Shown here piece by piece: positions 61,006 through 64,000 of a stretch of 64,000 bases of DNA. Position 1 is the first letter of the stretch, and each line of letters starts with the position of its first letter. A program made the translations under genes and the position numbers. A model generated the notes under the pieces. It made no database searches, was not told the origin of the DNA, and saw nothing but the letters and a program-made list of their open reading frames with translations. The DNA comes from Siphonodentalium dalli (taxonomy: Eukaryota > Mollusca > Scaphopoda > Gadilida > Siphonodentaliidae): NCBI GenBank assembly GCA_032622095.1, contig CP136064.1:36756426-36820425 (forward strand), in the 5' to 3' direction.

Positions 61006-61534
61006 CATACAGGGTACTGCATGTGTTACACCACTCGGAGAAATGTCTGTGTCGTCACACAAATACCATGCTAGAACTTGGATTAATATATTCGTAATCG
61101 TATATAGTCACCAATAGCCGGGTTACTACCGTAGTAACGGACATTGCCCATCTAGTGAACTATTCAAACCCAGCATTGAAATCATGGTTATGATCAGTCC
61201 AAACATATGAGTAAAGTTCGAACATAAGATAATAATAGCTGAGAACCTGGTGCGAATTTAACTGTGGTGGGGCCTCAAGCATATCTACCCCTGCACGTCA
61301 GAAAAGAAAAGTAGCTTGAGGATGGAAGTGAACCATCATCCCACAGTGAAATCAACCAGGCCTGTTGGGTTTGAATAGTTCACTAGATAGGCAATGTCAG
61401 GTACTACGGTAGTAACCCGGCTATTGGTGACTATACACGATTACGAATATATCAATTCAAGTTCTAACATGGTATTTTAGTGTGATGACACAGACATTTC
61501 TCCGAGTGGTGTAGCACATGTAGTACCCTGTATG
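61006..61534. mobile_element. Foldback MITE with about 165-bp TIRs
   Basis: CATACAGGGTACTGCATGTG (left) and CATACAGGGTACTACATGTG (right, inward) start arms that stay paired through CACTCGGAGAAATGTCTGTG, ATAGCCGGGTTACTACCGTA and TGAACTATTCAAACCCA. The arms flank about 190 bp of loop. No clear target duplication. Non-coding. Confidence 0.8.
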
Positions 61535-62234
61535 TATATATACATATATATATATATCACAGCAGAAGTTTCCTTAGAATTAATGGATGGAAATGGAATG
61601 CCTCTAATTTTTGTATTATTTGAGTCGGACATAGATTACCTTAGCTGCAGGCAATCAATGCAATACGTGTAAACTATGCAGAAAAAGAAATGATTGAATA
61701 AAGTGTAGTGAATATGATGCGTCACTTTAATATTTGAGTCGGACATAGCTTACCTTACCTGAAGGCAATCAATGCAATAAGTGATGTAGAAACAGAAATT
61801 ATTGAATGAAGTGTAATGAATATGAAGCGTCATTTTAATGAAATATCGATTGGGAGGAAGAGAAATGTCACTTTAATAGTTAACAATGATATACATATAT
61901 AATTATAGATTATCCCCATTGAAGACGATCAATGCAATGACCAGTGTAGAAATGGAAAAAAAATGTTGTCTGAATGAATCGATGTGAGAACATAAAGTCT
62001 CACTTTAATGAAATGTTGAGATGATGGAATCAACGATGAATTTGCAATTTCTGTAATGATGAAATTGGTTCACATACCGGTATACATGTATATGCAGCTG
62101 AAAATGTGAATTGACTGAAATGTAATTATGAAAGTATCAATGACACTGTAGCTCAATGAGGAAAGGGAATAATGTCATGTGTTACAGTTAATGGAGCGAT
62201 TAGGAATGTGGAAAGTTGAAAGGCCTAGTTATGC
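61535..62234. repeat. Degenerate tandem repeat, about three units
   Basis: TTTGAGTCGGACATAG(A/C)TTACCTTA..AGGCAATCAATGCAATA and ..TGAATGAAGTGTA.TGAATATGA.GCGTCA(C/T)TTTAATG recur at about 61619, 61733 and 61908. Starts with a short (TA)n at 61537. Confidence 0.6.
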
Positions 62235-63830
62235 AAAGATTAAAATCCAAGATGGCCGCGACAGCCATCGTTTTTTTGCCAAATGACACAAAAAAGACTC
62301 CTTCCTATTTACATGTCATTGTTAACATCCTTCACAAATTTCATGATGATCCGACAAAAGATACGACCTGTAGCCCGTGTCAAAGGATTTAGTCGTGTAA
62401 AGAGTAAAATACAAGATGGCTGCTGGCGACCAGGTTTCTTGGTTGAATTCAAAATGAACCTTTTCCCATCTACATGTAATTGTTAACGTCCATTACAAAT
62501 CTCATGATGATTGGACCAAAGATTCGACTTGTAGCCCTTGACAAAGAATTTAGTCATGCAAAGAGTATAATCCAAGATGGCTGCTGGCGGCCATGTTTTT
62601 GGCCGAACAACCCCAAAATTACTCATTTCCCATCTACATGTCCATTTTAACATCCATGACAAATTTAATAATGATCCGACAAAAGATACGACCTGTGGCC
62701 CGTGCTAATGGATTGAATTTTGAAATCCAAGATGACCGCTGCCGGCCATGTTTTCTGGCCAAATAACCCCAAAATGACTCACTCCCATCCACATGTCAAC
62801 ATCAACATTCATGACAAATTTCATAATGATCTGACCAAAGTAAGGACCTGTAGCCTGTGCCAAAGGATTTAGTCATGCAAAGAGTAAAATCCAAGATGGC
62901 TGCTGGACCAGTGCTGGTGGCCATGTTTTTTGGTCAAACTACCCCAAAATGACTCGTTCACATCTACATGTCAATGTCATCTACATGTCAATAGCGATGA
63001 CAAATATCATAATGATATGACCAAATGTACAACCTAGAGCCTGTGCTGAAGGATTTAGTCAAGCAAAGAGTAAAATCCAAGATGTATTTTGGCCGAATGA
63101 CCACAAAACAGCTCGTTCCCATCTACATGTCATTGTTAACACCAATGACAAATTTCATGAAGATCCGACCAAAGCTACGACCTGTAGCCCGCGCCAGAGG
63201 ATTTAGTCATGCAAAGAGTAAAATCCAAGATGGCAGCTGGCGGCCATGTTTTGTTGGCCGAACGACCCCAAAATGGCTCGTTCCCATCTGCCTGTCATTA
63301 TTAACATCCATGACAAATTTCATGATAATCAGACGAACAGTATGACCTGTAGACCACGCGAATCGATTTAATTTTGAAATACAAGATGGCTGCCAGCGGC
63401 CATGTTTTTTGGCCGAATGACCCCAAAAGGATTCTTTCCAATCTACATGTCATTGTTATCATCCATGACAAATTTCATGAAGATCCTACCAAAGCTACGA
63501 CCTGTAGCCCGCGCCAAAGGATTTAGTCATGCAAAGAGTAAAATCAAAGATGGCTGCTGGCAGCCATGTTTTTTGGTGGAACAACCACAAAATGACTCGT
63601 TAACATCCATGATAAATTTCATGATGATCAGACAAACAGTAAGACATGTAGACCGCGCCAATCGATTTAATTTTGAAATCCAAGATGGCTGTCAGCCGCC
63701 ATGTTTTTGGCCAATGACCCAAAATGACCTGTTCCCATCTACATGTCAATGTCAACATTCATGACAAATTTGATAAAGATCAGACCAAAGGTACGACCTG
63801 TAGCCCGCGCCAAAGGAAATTGTTGACGGA
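62235..63830 (+). repeat. About ten 160-bp units, each with an AAGATGGC(T/C)GC word
   Basis: Units centred on CCAAGATGGCTGCTGGCGGC occur about every 160 bp (near 62251, 62416, 62575, 62732, 62895, 63082, 63229, 63385, 63548, 63684). Linkers are CATCTACATGTCATTGTTAA, GACAAATTTCATGATGATCC and GACCTGTAGCCCGCGCC. Two unit types alternate (GGATTTAGTCATGCAAAGAG or GATTTAATTTTGAAAT before the core). The array ends in GACGGACACACACACGCACA. Long frames here are repeat read-through, not genes. Confidence 0.8.
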
Positions 63831-64000
63831 CACACACACGCACACATGGACGTCGTTGAGCTAATAATGAATATGTGATGTGTCGCTTTTAATGAATTGG
63901 CAATGACAGCAGTATGGAAACGGTCACTGCGGTGGAGTTACGATACATGCCGTTAGGTTATGATACACGGTCTACAGCCCTACAGGTATTAGCGGGTTGT

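Noticed and set aside
62283-63764. Frames repeating STCxxLLTSMTNFM and KSKIQDGCW phrases
   Set aside because: Read-through of the 160-bp tandem repeat; units are frameshifted relative to one another and alternate in type.
1-64000. tRNA, rRNA or snRNA genes
   Set aside because: I looked for A/B-box pairs with GGTTCGAAT-type sequence and conserved rRNA words and found none convincing.

Overview
The window looks like AT-rich nuclear DNA of an animal, most likely a marine invertebrate, with a mollusc or other lophotrochozoan as the best guess. It holds a spliced gene with GT/AG introns, decayed non-LTR retrotransposons with AATAAA-type microsatellite tails, many small terminal-inverted-repeat (TIR) elements, GTCCGTCC-tailed repeats and large satellites. 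There is no sign of bacterial gene packing, operons or Shine-Dalgarno sites. The taxon cannot be fixed from the sequence alone.

Only one host gene can be modelled fully: an alpha-1,2-fucosyltransferase-type (GT11) Golgi enzyme on the + strand in three exons (54999-55023, 55129-55352, 59782-60825; 430 residues). Its second intron carries a minisatellite of about 3.5 kb and a small hAT-like element. Its stem region is itself a coding minisatellite of three 17-residue units. A second possible host signal, much weaker, is a perfect RFX X-box at 41331 upstream of a short reading frame that runs into GTAAGT donors. A protease domain with adenain/Polinton-type active-site spacing (29960-30598, - strand) lies between two GC-rich CAGAGTG-motif arrays.

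Layout. 0-6.1 kb: pieces of at least three LINEs and a motif-dense element. 6.3-7.8 kb: a TIR element with another nested inside it. 8.3-10.3 kb: a 2-kb repeat whose second copy lies inverted at 52.2-54.0 kb. 11.3-16.9 kb: degenerate tandem repeats and a second copy of the minus-strand LINE tail. 17.3-28.5 kb: more TIR elements, including a 1.29-kb near-complete foldback, with gene-free AT-rich sequence between them. 28.9-30.7 kb: the protease region. 32.6-35.4 kb: a dead endonuclease/RT LINE. 36.8-38.7 kb: two tandem arrays. 43-50.2 kb: a satellite of roughly 70-bp units with internal CT and TA microsatellites, split by a 1.8-kb element that contains another element. 54.2-60.9 kb: the fucosyltransferase locus. 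61-64 kb: a foldback MITE and a 160-bp-unit tandem repeat.

The most coherent unexplained pattern is a group of six TIR elements. Each is flanked by TA, and each is filled with its own short motif repeated in both orientations, the motif usually being an extension of that element's terminus. For one of them the satellite it interrupted supplies the pre-insertion site and confirms a TA target duplication. All repeat alignments were done by eye, so copy numbers and edges are approximate.
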